Assembly (NCBI GenBank): GCA_043762325.1
Contig: JAYUMU010000071.1
Location: forward strand, 1 to 16,784
Reading direction: 5' to 3'
Source: JANXSS01 sp025356535
Lineage (GTDB): Bacteria > Pseudomonadota > Gammaproteobacteria > Burkholderiales > Burkholderiaceae_D
Length of the DNA: 16,784 bases
Below are positions 1-8,053 of the stretch, piece by piece. Positions within the stretch are counted from its first letter, which is position 1. Each line of letters starts with the position of its first letter. The translations under genes were made by a program, and so were the position numbers. The notes below the pieces were generated by a model, which was not told where the DNA came from, made no database searches, and saw only the letters and a program-made list of their open reading frames with translations.

Positions 1-394
1 CCGCAAGTCGCAGGCCGGATATACCTCCGGCGGCGAGCAGCAGATGACCGCGATCGGGCGCGCCATGATGGCAAAACCGTCGATGATCCTGCTGGATGAA
101 CCGTCGATGGGCCTGGCGCCGCAGATCGTCGAAGAGATCTTCGAGATCGTCAAGGATCTGAATACCCGTGAAAACGTCTCGTTCCTGCTGGCCGAACAGA
201 ACACGATGGTGGCGCTGCGCTACGCCGACTTCGGCTACATCCTGGAAAACGGCCGGGTCGTGATGGAAGGCGCGGCAACCGATCTCGCCACCAATGAAGA
301 CGTCAAGGAGTTCTACCTCGGTGTCTCGGGCGCCGGGCGCAAGAGTTTTCGGGACATGAAGTTCTATCGCCGGCGCAAGCGCTGGCTGGCATGA
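1..394 (+). CDS. LivF-like ABC transporter ATP-binding protein (3' part)
   Basis: The gene enters from the left edge (first full codon at base 2) and ends with TGA at 392-394. The visible 130 residues are the C-terminal half of an ABC ATPase. They include the signature TSGGEQQM (Thr in place of the usual Leu of LSGGE), Walker B MILLDEP followed by the SMGLAP D-loop region, and the H-loop region, where a Gln (AEQN) stands as it does in LivF/LivG-type ATPases. The family energises uptake of branched-chain amino acids or other small organic acids from the cytoplasmic face of the inner membrane. The tail is basic (FYRRRKRWLA), longer than in typical LivF. It lies 73 bp upstream of a PaaK-like ligase on the same strand. 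Systems with this pairing often import carboxylic acids that the ligase then activates, so the substrate may be an aromatic or aliphatic acid rather than leucine (inference). Confidence 0.93.
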   Translation, partial: RKSQAGYTSGGEQQMTAIGRAMMAKPSMILLDEPSMGLAPQIVEEIFEIVKDLNTRENVSFLLAEQNTMVALRYADFGYILENGRVVMEGAATDLATNEDVKEFYLGVSGAGRKSFRDMKFYRRRKRWLA

Positions 395-467
395 ACTCGA
401 TACGCCAGCAGTCAACGCACTTCAACTACCGCAGCATCGATCCACACCTCCACTTCATCAAACCGAC

Positions 468-1730
468 ATGACGATTTCACCCATGGATGACACCTTCGAT
501 GCTCTGGATATTCGCGACCCGCAGGACCGCGAGCGTGACTTGCTGGCGCGGCTGCCGGGCCTGATCGCCCAGGCGCAGAAAGCGCCCGGCTGGGCGCACA
601 TCCTGGCCGGCGTGCAGCCTGCCGAGATCGATTCACGCGCGGCGCTGGCGCAGTTGCCGGTCACGCGCAAGTCGAACCTGAAAGCCCTGCAGTCGGGTGA
701 GCTGCCGTTCGGCGGATTGACCACGACACCGAGCCGGCAATTGGGCCGGCTGTTCATGTCGCCCGGTCCGATCTTCGACCCGGAAGGGCGGGGCGCCGAT
801 TGGTGGCGCATCGCGCGGCCTTTTTACGCGGTCGGCCTGCGTGCCGGGCATATCGTGCAGAACTGCTACTCGTATCACTTCACGCCGGCGGCCTTCATGG
901 TCGAAGGCGCGGCCATCCGGCTCGGTTGCGTGGTCATTCCCGCCGGTAGCGGCCAGACGGAGATGCAGGTGCAGGCGATTCACGCCCTGCGCCCGGATGC
1001 GTATGCCGGCACGCCGTCGTTCCTGAAGATCATCATCGAAAAAGCGCAGGAAATGGGCATCGACATCAGTTGCATGCAGCGGGCCGTGGTCGGCGCCGAG
1101 GCATTGCCGCCATCCCTGCGCAGCTGGCTCAACAACCACGGCGTGCCGTACGTGACGCAGATGTATGGCTCGGCCGACATCGGCAACATCGCTTATGAAA
1201 CGCTGACCGACGGCTTGCTCAACCCCGGCATGATCGTCGATGAAGAACTGCTGCTGGAGATCGTGCGGCCCGGTACCGGCGACCCGGTGGCCGAGGGCGA
1301 GGTCGGCGAAGTGGTCGTGACGTCCTTCAATGCCGACTATCCGCTGGTGCGTTTTGCCACCGGCGACATGTCGGCGATCCTGCCGGGTGTGTCGACGTGC
1401 GGACGCACCAACGTGCGCATCCGCGGCTGGCTCGGACGCGCCGACCAGACCACCAAGGTGCGGGCGATGTTCGTTCATCCATCCCAGGTTGCCGAGATCG
1501 TGCGGCGGCATGCTGCAGTCGTGCGAGCCCGCCTGGTGGTGACCGGCGAGATGGCGAACGATGTCATGACACTGGTCTGCGAAGTCAGCGCGCCCGATGC
1601 GACGCTGGAATCAGCGCTGGTGGAGTCGATCCGCGAGGTGACGAAACTGCGCGGCGAGGTGCGCATCGTCAGCCCCGGCAGCTTGCCGAATGATGGCAAG
1701 GTGATCGAGGATGCGCGCAGTTATGCCTGA
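468..1730 (+). CDS. PaaK-like adenylate-forming ligase (phenylacetate-CoA ligase family)
   Basis: 420 residues, similar in length to phenylacetate-CoA ligases. Family landmarks seen: YGSADIG with Glu244 (A5-like motif, residues 233-244), RFATGD (A7, 295-300, ribose-binding Asp300) and a C-terminal NDGKVIEDAR with Lys411 in the place of the catalytic A10 lysine. The usual Ser/Thr/Gly-rich phosphate loop (SGTTGKP) is not visible; the matching place reads MSPGPIFDPEG (residues 97-107). The expected activity is ATP-dependent activation of a carboxylic acid to an acyl-AMP or acyl-CoA in the cytoplasm, but the substrate cannot be read from sequence. The gene follows the ABC ATPase by 73 bp and is probably the last gene of that transporter operon. 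ATG at 468 is used; an alternative ATG at 483 exists and neither has a clear Shine-Dalgarno sequence. Confidence 0.88.
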   Translation: MTISPMDDTFDALDIRDPQDRERDLLARLPGLIAQAQKAPGWAHILAGVQPAEIDSRAALAQLPVTRKSNLKALQSGELPFGGLTTTPSRQLGRLFMSPGPIFDPEGRGADWWRIARPFYAVGLRAGHIVQNCYSYHFTPAAFMVEGAAIRLGCVVIPAGSGQTEMQVQAIHALRPDAYAGTPSFLKIIIEKAQEMGIDISCMQRAVVGAEALPPSLRSWLNNHGVPYVTQMYGSADIGNIAYETLTDGLLNPGMIVDEELLLEIVRPGTGDPVAEGEVGEVVVTSFNADYPLVRFATGDMSAILPGVSTCGRTNVRIRGWLGRADQTTKVRAMFVHPSQVAEIVRRHAAVVRARLVVTGEMANDVMTLVCEVSAPDATLESALVESIREVTKLRGEVRIVSPGSLPNDGKVIEDARSYA

Positions 1731-1809
1731 CGGATGGCGGCCGTGTGGCCATTGACACGGACCCGCCTGGTTGGCAGCGTGCGCATTCGATTGACGACAT
1801 GCGTTGAAA

Positions 1810-1823
1810 AGCAAGCGCTTGCT
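1810..1823. repeat. 14-bp perfect palindrome in a convergent intergenic gap
   Basis: AGCAAGCGCTTGCT reads the same on both strands. It sits between the stop of the PaaK-like gene (1730) and the stop of the small minus-strand gene (1856). There is no T tract on either side and no loop, so it is not a canonical Rho-independent terminator. It could be a protein-binding dyad or chance. Confidence 0.4.
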
Positions 1824-1855
1824 CAGGCTCCAGCCTTTCCACTCAGGGCATGCGC

Positions 1856-2167
1856 CTACTTGCGCGTTCCGTCTGGCAGAATCTGGGTGGACTTGGGCGA
1901 AGGCGTCGCCGGCGCGGAATTCTTCGGGTTTTTTTCTGGCTGGCCGTACCGGTCGGTATTGACCTGACCGCTGGCGACATCGGCGGCCGCCTGTTTCATG
2001 TCCTCGCGCGGCGCGCTGGCCTGGCTGTCGGGCGACTCGTCGCGATCGTTCGGTTGACGCGGCGAGGTCTTGTCGCCGACCGGATGCGTGGTGGAGATGC
2101 CGGGTTCCGGCAGTCTGGATTGCGGATCGTCCGAAGCGGGGGTCGGCTGAGAGGTTTTGGTGTTCAT
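1856..2167 (-). CDS. Small hydrophilic hypothetical protein, probably disordered
   Basis: 103 residues from ATG at 2167, preceded by AAGGA (minus strand, 2172-2176) four bases upstream; this favours it over an in-frame start 13 codons earlier. The protein is rich in Pro, Ser, Asp, Lys, Gln and Thr, with no membrane segment, no signal peptide and no recognised domain. It begins MNTKTSQPTPASDDPQSR and ends QILPDGTRK. The composition looks like an intrinsically disordered protein. I do not recognise a family and assign no function. It is transcribed away from the monooxygenase side and converges with the PaaK-like gene. Clean start and ribosome-binding site support a real gene. Confidence 0.6.
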   Translation of the reverse strand: MNTKTSQPTPASDDPQSRLPEPGISTTHPVGDKTSPRQPNDRDESPDSQASAPREDMKQAAADVASGQVNTDRYGQPEKNPKNSAPATPSPKSTQILPDGTRK

Positions 2168-2341
2168 GACATCCTTGATCGTTGATCGAAAGGGCAACGC
2201 ACACAATGCGCCGCGTTACCCGTTTTGAGTTGTCATCGCGATAATAATTCCCCGATGAAGAAAGAATCGCTGAAGCAGTCGGCCTGACTGGCCGGCATGT
2301 GCCCGGCGGGCCCGCTGTTTCGAAAAACGGCTGCCGTCAAA

Positions 2342-3304
2342 TCAAAGCGCCAGGCGGCGCCGCGCTGCTTCGTATTCCTCGCTCAGACGCGCGACCATTT
2401 CGGCCACCGTCGGCACGTCATCCATCAAGCCCACGCCTTGTCCTGCACCCCAGATATCGCGCCAGGCCTTGGCCTTGCTGCCGCCACCGGAACCGAAGTT
2501 CATGGCGGTCTTGTCGGCCACCGGAAGATTGTCCGGATCGAGACCGGCGGCGACGATCGACTTTTTCAGGTAATTGCCGTGCACACCAGTAAACAGGTTG
2601 GTGTACACGATGTCGGCCGCGGCCGATTCGACGATCGCCTGGCGGTAGGCTTCGTCGACATTCGATTCCTTGGTCGCCAGCCAGCGTGAGCCGATGTAGG
2701 CGAAGTCGGCGCCCATTGCCTGGCAGGCCAGCACGGCGTCACCGGTGGCGATCGAGCCGGACAGGGCGATCGGGCCACTGAAGAATTTTCGCACTTCACC
2801 CACCAGCGCGAACGGCGACAGGCCGCCAGCATGACCACCGGCGCCGGCGGCCACCAGGATCAGGCCGTCGACGCCGGCTTCCAGCGCTTTCTGCGCATGG
2901 CGGATCGAGATCACGTCGTGCATGACGATGCCGCCGTAACTCTGGATCGCATCCATCATTTCCTTGGGCGGCGCGCGCAGCGAAGAAATGATGATCGGGA
3001 TCTGATGTTTGACGCACATCTCGACGTCGTGGGCGAGACGGTCATTGGATTGATGGACGATCTGATTGACCGCGATCGGACCGACCTTGGCGGTTGGATT
3101 GGCGGTCTTGTAAGCCGTCAGTTCCGCCTGAATATCCGTCAGCCAGGTGTCCAGCATTTCTGCCGGCCGGGCATTCAGGGCAGGGAAGGACCCGACGATG
3201 CCGGCCTTGCATTGCGCTGTCACGAGTGCCGGTCCGCTGGCGATGAACAATGGCGAACCGATGACCGGCAGACTAAGGTTTTGCAACGCGACTGGCAACG
3301 CCAT
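2342..3304 (-). CDS. Nitronate monooxygenase / 2-nitropropane dioxygenase family flavoprotein
   Basis: 320 residues, typical length for the family, which are FMN-dependent TIM barrels in the cytoplasm. Visible landmarks: the N-terminal SPLFIASGP segment that lines the FMN site, the GAGGHAGG loop with His158 in the place of the family's catalytic/substrate-side histidine, and the phosphate-binding stretch GSIATGD...GADFAYIGSRWLATKES (about residues 183-213). Members oxidise alkyl nitronates such as propionate 3-nitronate to carbonyl compounds, while some relatives are NAD(P)H:quinone reductases or enoyl reductases, so the exact reaction is open. ATG at 3304 has GAGG about seven bases upstream (minus strand) and a perfect TATAAT about 45 bases upstream, so the gene probably has its own promoter although it lies downstream of icmF on the same strand. 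Confidence 0.9.
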   Translation of the reverse strand: MALPVALQNLSLPVIGSPLFIASGPALVTAQCKAGIVGSFPALNARPAEMLDTWLTDIQAELTAYKTANPTAKVGPIAVNQIVHQSNDRLAHDVEMCVKHQIPIIISSLRAPPKEMMDAIQSYGGIVMHDVISIRHAQKALEAGVDGLILVAAGAGGHAGGLSPFALVGEVRKFFSGPIALSGSIATGDAVLACQAMGADFAYIGSRWLATKESNVDEAYRQAIVESAAADIVYTNLFTGVHGNYLKKSIVAAGLDPDNLPVADKTAMNFGSGGGSKAKAWRDIWGAGQGVGLMDDVPTVAEMVARLSEEYEAARRRLAL

Positions 3305-3347
3305 GACGACCTCACGAAGGGGGAACGGGGTGGAAATTCGGAAATTG

Positions 3348-3353
3348 ATTATA
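3348..3353 (-). promoter_or_regulatory. Candidate -10 box (TATAAT) for the monooxygenase gene
   Basis: On the minus strand the sequence reads CCCTATAATCAA, a consensus sigma-70 -10 hexamer, 44-49 bases upstream of the ATG at 3304. No good -35 hexamer is seen at 16-18 bp spacing; a run of T lies between. The local base composition drops in GC here. Confidence 0.4.
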
Positions 3354-3447
3354 GGGTAAAAAAAGTACGGTCGTGCTGGTTTTTAATGGAGCCGCCAAGG
3401 TCGGGGCGAATGCTCGTTGTGTTGGCGTCAGGTTTCCGTGGTGCGCC

Positions 3448-3504
3448 ATCAGGATCAGAGTCAAGTTTTGCGATAAGGCTGCAAAAGTTGACTCTGACCC
3501 TGAT
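3448..3504. repeat. 24-bp imperfect inverted repeat (REP/MITE-like hairpin)
   Basis: The left arm 3448-3471 and right arm 3481-3504 are complementary at 22 of 24 positions and are separated by a 9-base loop GATAAGGCT. The arm core is CAGAGTCAA/TTGACTCTG. It lies in the 256-bp gap between icmF (ends 3561) and the monooxygenase start (3304). No T tract follows on either strand, so a simple intrinsic terminator is unlikely, though it may act as an mRNA-stabilising hairpin between the two genes. From memory, TCAGAGTC-type intergenic hairpins recur in betaproteobacterial genomes and may be mobilised by REP-associated tyrosine transposases; this link is an inference. Confidence 0.75.
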
Positions 3505-3560
3505 AGCTCGGCTCGCTGCTGAATCAACCTCCGAGCAATCCAACCCTTCGCGCTGCAGGC

Positions 3561-6500
3561 TTACATACTCCGCCGATACTGCCCGCCCACCGCAAACAAC
3601 GCATCCGTAATCTGCCCCAGCGAACACACCCGCACCGCATCCATCAGCTTTGCAAACACGTTCTCGTCGTCGATCACTGCTTGCTGCAATGCTGCCAGCA
3701 TCGCCGGCGCCGTGTCGGCATGGCGCGCATGGAAATCCGCCAGCCGTTTCAACTGCGACTGCTTTTCATCGTCGGTCGAGCGCGCCAATTCGATCGTCTG
3801 TGGCGCATCCGACGCCTTCGGATTGCGGAAGGTGTTCACACCGATGATCGGCAGGCTGCCATCGTGCTTCATGTGCTCGTACAACATCGATTCTTCCTGG
3901 ATCTTGCCGCGCTGGTAGCCGGTTTCCATTGCACCCAACACGCCGCCGCGCTCGGCGATGCGCTCGAACTCCTGCAGTACCGCTTCCTCGACCAGGTCGG
4001 TCAGTTCCTCGATGATGAAGCTGCCCTGGTTCGGATTCTCGTTTTTCGCCAGTCCCCATTCGCGGTTGATGATCAGCTGGATTGCCAGGGCGCGGCGCAC
4101 CGATTCGTCGGTTGGTGTCGTGATCGCTTCATCATAGGCATTCGTGTGCAGCGAGTTGCAGTTGTCGTAAATGGCGATCAGGGCCTGCAGCGTGGTGCGG
4201 ATGTCGTTGAAGTCGATCTCCTGCGCATGCAGCGAGCGCCCGGAGGTCTGGATGTGATATTTCAGTTTTTGCGCCCGGTCGTTGGCATGGTATTTCTCGC
4301 GCAGGGCCACCGCCCAGATGCGGCGCGCCACCCGGCCCAGCACCGTGTATTCCGGGTCCATGCCGTTGGAAAAGAAGAACGACAGGTTGGGTCCGAAGTC
4401 GTCGATGTGCATGCCGCGCGCCAGATACGCCTCCACAAACGTGAAGCCGTTCGAGAGCGTAAAGGCCAGCTGCGAGATCGGGTTGGCACCGGCTTCGGCG
4501 ATGTGGTATCCCGAGATCGAGACCGAATAGAAATTGCGGACCTGGTTGGCGACGAAGTACTGCTGTATGTCGCCCATGACCTTCAATGAAAACTCGGTGG
4601 AGAAGATGCAGGTGTTCTGCCCCTGGTCTTCCTTCAGGATGTCGGCCTGGACGGTGCCGCGCACGTTCTGCAGCACCCAGGCGCGGATCTTTTCGGCCTC
4701 GTCCGGATCGGCGTCGCGCCCGTTCTCGGCGCGGAATCTGTCGTGCTGCTGGTCGATCGCCGTATTCATGAACATCGCCAGGATCGTCGGCGCCGGGCCG
4801 TTGATGGTCATCGACACCGAGGTGGCCGGGTCGCACAGGGCGAAGCCGTCGTAGAGCACCTTCATGTCGTCCAGTGTCGCGATCGACACGCCGGAGTTGC
4901 CGACCTTGCCGTAGATATCCGGGCGCAGCGCCGGATCGGCGCCGTACAGCGTGACCGAATCGAAGGCGGTCGACAGCCGTTTTGCCGGCATGCCCGCGGA
5001 GACCAGCTTGAAGCGGGCGTTGGTGCGGAAGGCGTCACCTTCGCCGGCGAACATGCGGGTCGGGTCTTCATTCTCGCGCTTGAACGGGAACACGCCGGCA
5101 GTGTAGGGAAAGCTGCCCGGCACGTTGTCGGTCATCAGCCAGCGCAGGATCTCACCATGGTCGACATAGCGTGGCAGGGCGACCTTGCGGATTTTGGTGC
5201 CGCACAGGGTGGTGGTGGTCAATGCCGTCAAAAGCGTCTCGCTGCGCTCGCCACGACGCACCGTGCTCTCGAAGGTGTCGCCGCCATAGGCTGCCTGCAT
5301 CTGCGGCCAGGCCGCCAGCAGCGCCCGGGCGCCGGCGTCGAGCTGTTCTTCGCGGGCCGCGATCAGGCGATCGAGCGCCGCGCCGTCGGTGACGGGTTCG
5401 GCTGCGCAAGCAGCTTCGGCCAGCATGCGCCGCGCTTCCTGCAGCTGCTGGCGTTCGCGTGCCAGTCTTACCTGACGCCCGACGAACCCGTGATAGCCAC
5501 GGATGGTGTCGGCGATCTCGGCCAGGTAGCGCGCGCGCGCCGGCGGCACGATCGCATTCTTGCCCGACGACGCTTTCACGGCGACCGGCGCGAGCAGGCC
5601 CGGCTGTACGGCCAGGCCGTGCGCGGCCAGCGCCGGCAGCAGGCCGTGATAGAGCGCTGTCACGCCGTCGTCATTGAAGCGCGAGGCCTGCGTGCCGAAC
5701 ACCGGCATGTCTTCCGGGCGCAGGCTCCACTGCTCGCGATTGCGCTGCACCTGCTTGGCGACGTCGCGCAGCGCATCCTGCGCGCCCTTGCGGTCGAACT
5801 TGTTGATCGCCACGAAGTCGGCAAAGTCGAGCATGTCGATCTTTTCCAGCTGCGAGGCGGCGCCGAACTCCGGCGTCATCACATATAAACTCAGGTCGAC
5901 GTGGGCCACGATTGCCGCATCGCCCTGGCCGATGCCGGAGGTCTCCACGATGACGAGATCGAAGCCGGCCACCTTGCAGGCGGCGATCACGTCGGGCAGA
6001 GCCTGCGAGATTTCGGAGCCGGCCTCGCGCGTGGCAAGCGAGCGCATGAAGACGCGCATGCGGCTGTCGCCCGCATCGCTCACGCCGGCCGACGGCCAGG
6101 GATTGATCGCGTTCATGCGGATGCGGTCGCCCAGCAGTGCGCCGCCCGACTTGCGGCGCGACGGATCGATCGAGATCAGGGCGATCGACAGGCGGTCGTC
6201 CTGGTCCAGCCGTAGGCGCCGGATCAGCTCGTCGGTAAGCGACGACTTGCCGGCGCCACCGGTGCCGGTGATACCCAGCACCGGCACCGTGGTCGCCGCC
6301 GCAGCCGCATGCAGGGCAGCCTTCAGCTCGGCGCCGATGCGGTTGTTTTCCAGCGCCGTGATCCATTGCGCCAGCGGGCGCTGGCGGCGGCTGAAGTCGG
6401 CGCCGGTGCTGCCAGGATTGCCGTTGTCAACCATCAGGCCGTCGAGCGACGTCGGCGGGGCCGCCGCGAGATCGACGTCGCAGGCCTGCATCATCGACAC

Positions 6501-6926
6501 GATCATGCCCACCAGCCCCATGCGCTGGCCATCTTCGGGGCTGAAGATGCGGGCCACGCCATAGTCGTGCAGCGCGGCGATCTCGTCGGCGACGATGACG
6601 CCGCCGCCGCCGCCGAAGACCTTGATGTGGCCGCCGCCGCGCTGGCGCAGCAGGTCGATCATGTACTTGAAATATTCGACATGGCCGCCCTGGTAGCTCG
6701 ACAGGGCAATGCCCTGCACGTCTTCCTGCAAGGCGGCGGTGACGATCTCCTCGACCGAGCGGTTGTGGCCCAGGTGGATCACCTCGGCGCCGTTCGCCAT
6801 CAGGATGCGGCGCATGATGTTGATCGATGCATCGTGGCCATCGAACAGCGAGGCGGCGGTCACGAAGCGCACCTTGTTGACGGGCTGCCAGGCAGCGAGC
6901 TTTTGCGAAACGGACAGGTCGGTCAT
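3561..6926 (-). CDS. icmF: Fused isobutyryl-CoA mutase IcmF (B12-binding, GTPase and mutase domains)
   Basis: 1121 residues. Adenosylcobalamin-dependent, cytoplasmic; the family interconverts isobutyryl-CoA and n-butyryl-CoA, and some members act on isovaleryl-/pivalyl-CoA. Domains in order: B12-binding (about 15-150) with DGHDAS (29-34, His31 lower axial ligand), SSYQGG (76-81) and GGGGG; a MeaI-type G-protein chaperone with P-loop GTGGAGKSS (221-229), ETSGIGQGD (328-336) and NKFD (375-378); a linker (about 480-560); and the mutase domain to the C-terminus. Phe626 (TRMFAGEG) and Gln770 (GQNTCIF) occupy the places of Tyr89 and Arg207 of methylmalonyl-CoA mutase, and their 144-residue spacing equals that of Phe598/Gln742 in Cupriavidus IcmF. 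This marks an isobutyryl-type enzyme. The SGYH active-site His is present. ATG at 6926 is chosen over one 14 codons upstream because GGAG (6932-6935) precedes it by five bases. Confidence 0.96.
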   Translation of the reverse strand: MTDLSVSQKLAAWQPVNKVRFVTAASLFDGHDASINIMRRILMANGAEVIHLGHNRSVEEIVTAALQEDVQGIALSSYQGGHVEYFKYMIDLLRQRGGGHIKVFGGGGGVIVADEIAALHDYGVARIFSPEDGQRMGLVGMIVSMMQACDVDLAAAPPTSLDGLMVDNGNPGSTGADFSRRQRPLAQWITALENNRIGAELKAALHAAAAATTVPVLGITGTGGAGKSSLTDELIRRLRLDQDDRLSIALISIDPSRRKSGGALLGDRIRMNAINPWPSAGVSDAGDSRMRVFMRSLATREAGSEISQALPDVIAACKVAGFDLVIVETSGIGQGDAAIVAHVDLSLYVMTPEFGAASQLEKIDMLDFADFVAINKFDRKGAQDALRDVAKQVQRNREQWSLRPEDMPVFGTQASRFNDDGVTALYHGLLPALAAHGLAVQPGLLAPVAVKASSGKNAIVPPARARYLAEIADTIRGYHGFVGRQVRLARERQQLQEARRMLAEAACAAEPVTDGAALDRLIAAREEQLDAGARALLAAWPQMQAAYGGDTFESTVRRGERSETLLTALTTTTLCGTKIRKVALPRYVDHGEILRWLMTDNVPGSFPYTAGVFPFKRENEDPTRMFAGEGDAFRTNARFKLVSAGMPAKRLSTAFDSVTLYGADPALRPDIYGKVGNSGVSIATLDDMKVLYDGFALCDPATSVSMTINGPAPTILAMFMNTAIDQQHDRFRAENGRDADPDEAEKIRAWVLQNVRGTVQADILKEDQGQNTCIFSTEFSLKVMGDIQQYFVANQVRNFYSVSISGYHIAEAGANPISQLAFTLSNGFTFVEAYLARGMHIDDFGPNLSFFFSNGMDPEYTVLGRVARRIWAVALREKYHANDRAQKLKYHIQTSGRSLHAQEIDFNDIRTTLQALIAIYDNCNSLHTNAYDEAITTPTDESVRRALAIQLIINREWGLAKNENPNQGSFIIEELTDLVEEAVLQEFERIAERGGVLGAMETGYQRGKIQEESMLYEHMKHDGSLPIIGVNTFRNPKASDAPQTIELARSTDDEKQSQLKRLADFHARHADTAPAMLAALQQAVIDDENVFAKLMDAVRVCSLGQITDALFAVGGQYRRSM

Positions 6927-6980
6927 CGGGTCTCCAGTTTCTTGCCGCAGACCGGGACATGACGCCACGCGCTGCAGCCA

Positions 6981-7004
6981 GTTTTTTCGGTTTTTTCGAG
7001 TATA
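6981..7004 (-). promoter_or_regulatory. Candidate icmF -10 box with a leader direct repeat
   Basis: On the minus strand TATACT (6999-7004) resembles a sigma-70 -10 box 73 bases upstream of the icmF start. No convincing -35 is seen. Immediately downstream of it lie two exact copies of a 9-mer (plus strand GTTTTTTCG at 6981-6989 and 6990-6998), which would fall at the beginning of the icmF leader. Function unknown; the repeat may be chance in an AT-rich patch. Confidence 0.3.
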
Positions 7005-7076
7005 ACGCGATTAATTTTGAGTAATTGTCTTGGCTGCAAGCGCGCCGGATCGCATGGAACGGATCGCCAGTCGACC

Positions 7077-7082
7077 TATACT
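7077..7082 (+). promoter_or_regulatory. Candidate -10 box for the DUF3034-hemoglobin operon
   Basis: TATACT lies 72 bases upstream of the chosen ATG at 7154, in the divergent gap with icmF. The -35 region is not well conserved (ATGGAA at 17 bp spacing). Confidence 0.3.
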
Positions 7083-7143
7083 AGTTGCATATTAGAACGA
7101 TTTTTCGTGTGCCCGACCGTAGCAGTCCTAAAAAAACATCGTC

Positions 7144-7150
7144 AGGAGGC
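7144..7150 (+). promoter_or_regulatory. Strong Shine-Dalgarno that fixes the DUF3034 start
   Basis: AGGAGGC sits three bases before the ATG at 7154 (AGGAGG ends four bases upstream). It supports this start over an in-frame ATG at 7085, which would also bury the signal peptide behind 23 extra residues. Confidence 0.75.
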
Positions 7151-7153
7151 AGG

Positions 7154-8053
7154 ATGCAGTTTCACAGGTTAATCGCGGCGGCCACCCTATTGTGCTGCAG
7201 CAGCACCCAGCTTGCATCGGCACAGCAGTTTGCCGGCCCCGACCTGGGCAAGCTGATGGCCACCGGCGGCGTCAGCCAGGTAGAAGGCGCAGGCGGCGGC
7301 GGCATCACGCCCTGGGCGCTGATCACCGGTTACGGCTCGCGCGACAGTTACGGCGGCAACGTGCACCTGTCAACCCTGCGCACGGCCGACTACTCGCTGC
7401 AGACCGGCGGCGTTGCAGTCGGCTTAGCCGACCGCTTCGAGGTCTCGCTGTCGAGCCAGCATTTCACGGGGCACAAGGCGCCGCTCGAGCGGCTCGACCT
7501 GAAGATGGATACCGTCGGCATCAAGCTCAAACTGGCCGGCGACGCGGTCTACGAGCAGGACCGGGCCATGCCGCAGGTTGCCATCGGCATGATGGCAAAG
7601 CGCACGCGCGGTGTCGGCGGCCTCGACGCGCTTGGTGTGACGAATGTGAAGCAGCTTGGCGCCACCAGCGACCATGGGATTGATTACTACGTCTCGGCCA
7701 CCAAGATCTTCCTCGACCAAAGCCTGCTGGCAAACCTCACCCTGCGCGCGACCAAGGCGAACCAGATGGGCCTGCTCGGCTTCGGCGGCGACCGCAACGA
7801 CAGCTACCGGCCGATGCTGGAAGGCTCGCTTGCCTACCTGGTCGACCGCAAGACGGCCGTCGGCGTCGAATACCGGATGAAGCCGCACAACCTCTCGGTC
7901 GATAACGAAAAAGCCTATTACGATGCGTTCGTCGCCTGGTTCCCGACCAAGCATCTGTCGGTCACCGCCGCCTGGGTGTCGCTGGGCGACATCACGGTGT
8001 TCAATCCGAAGCGGCAGAACGGCTACTACCTTTCGCTGCAGGCGGGTTTCTGA
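7154..8053 (+). CDS. DUF3034 family exported protein
   Basis: 299 residues. The N-terminus MQFHRLIAAATLLCCSS...LASA is a Sec signal peptide with likely cleavage after Ala-Ser-Ala near residue 23. The mature part has alternating hydrophobic/polar strands, many Gly and aromatic residues, and ends in NGYYLSLQAGF with a C-terminal Phe, as in outer-membrane beta-barrels. GGGITPWALITGYG and later RMKPHNLSVDNEKAYYDAF match what I recall of the DUF3034 family, whose function is unknown. It is a lead gene: the stop TGA overlaps the ATG of the truncated hemoglobin gene (TGATG), so the two are likely translationally coupled. It is divergent from icmF. I infer an outer-membrane location and a shared role with the hemoglobin, without knowing the substrate. 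Confidence 0.85.
   Translation: MQFHRLIAAATLLCCSSTQLASAQQFAGPDLGKLMATGGVSQVEGAGGGGITPWALITGYGSRDSYGGNVHLSTLRTADYSLQTGGVAVGLADRFEVSLSSQHFTGHKAPLERLDLKMDTVGIKLKLAGDAVYEQDRAMPQVAIGMMAKRTRGVGGLDALGVTNVKQLGATSDHGIDYYVSATKIFLDQSLLANLTLRATKANQMGLLGFGGDRNDSYRPMLEGSLAYLVDRKTAVGVEYRMKPHNLSVDNEKAYYDAFVAWFPTKHLSVTAAWVSLGDITVFNPKRQNGYYLSLQAGF

Noticed and set aside
2255..2341. GC-rich palindrome near GCGGGCCCGC and a T run after the monooxygenase stop as an intrinsic terminator
   Set aside because: The T run precedes the palindrome in the direction of transcription and the nearer stem would have a one-base loop, so no valid terminator forms.
3312..3627. Two short minus-strand frames in the gap between icmF and the monooxygenase gene
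   Set aside because: They read through the inverted repeat in two frames, one overlaps the icmF 3' end, and neither has a ribosome site or protein-like composition.
4743..5888. 381-codon plus-strand open frame opposite icmF, with others at 3681-4589 and 5674-6564
   Set aside because: Antisense shadows of icmF, which is identified by three complete domains.
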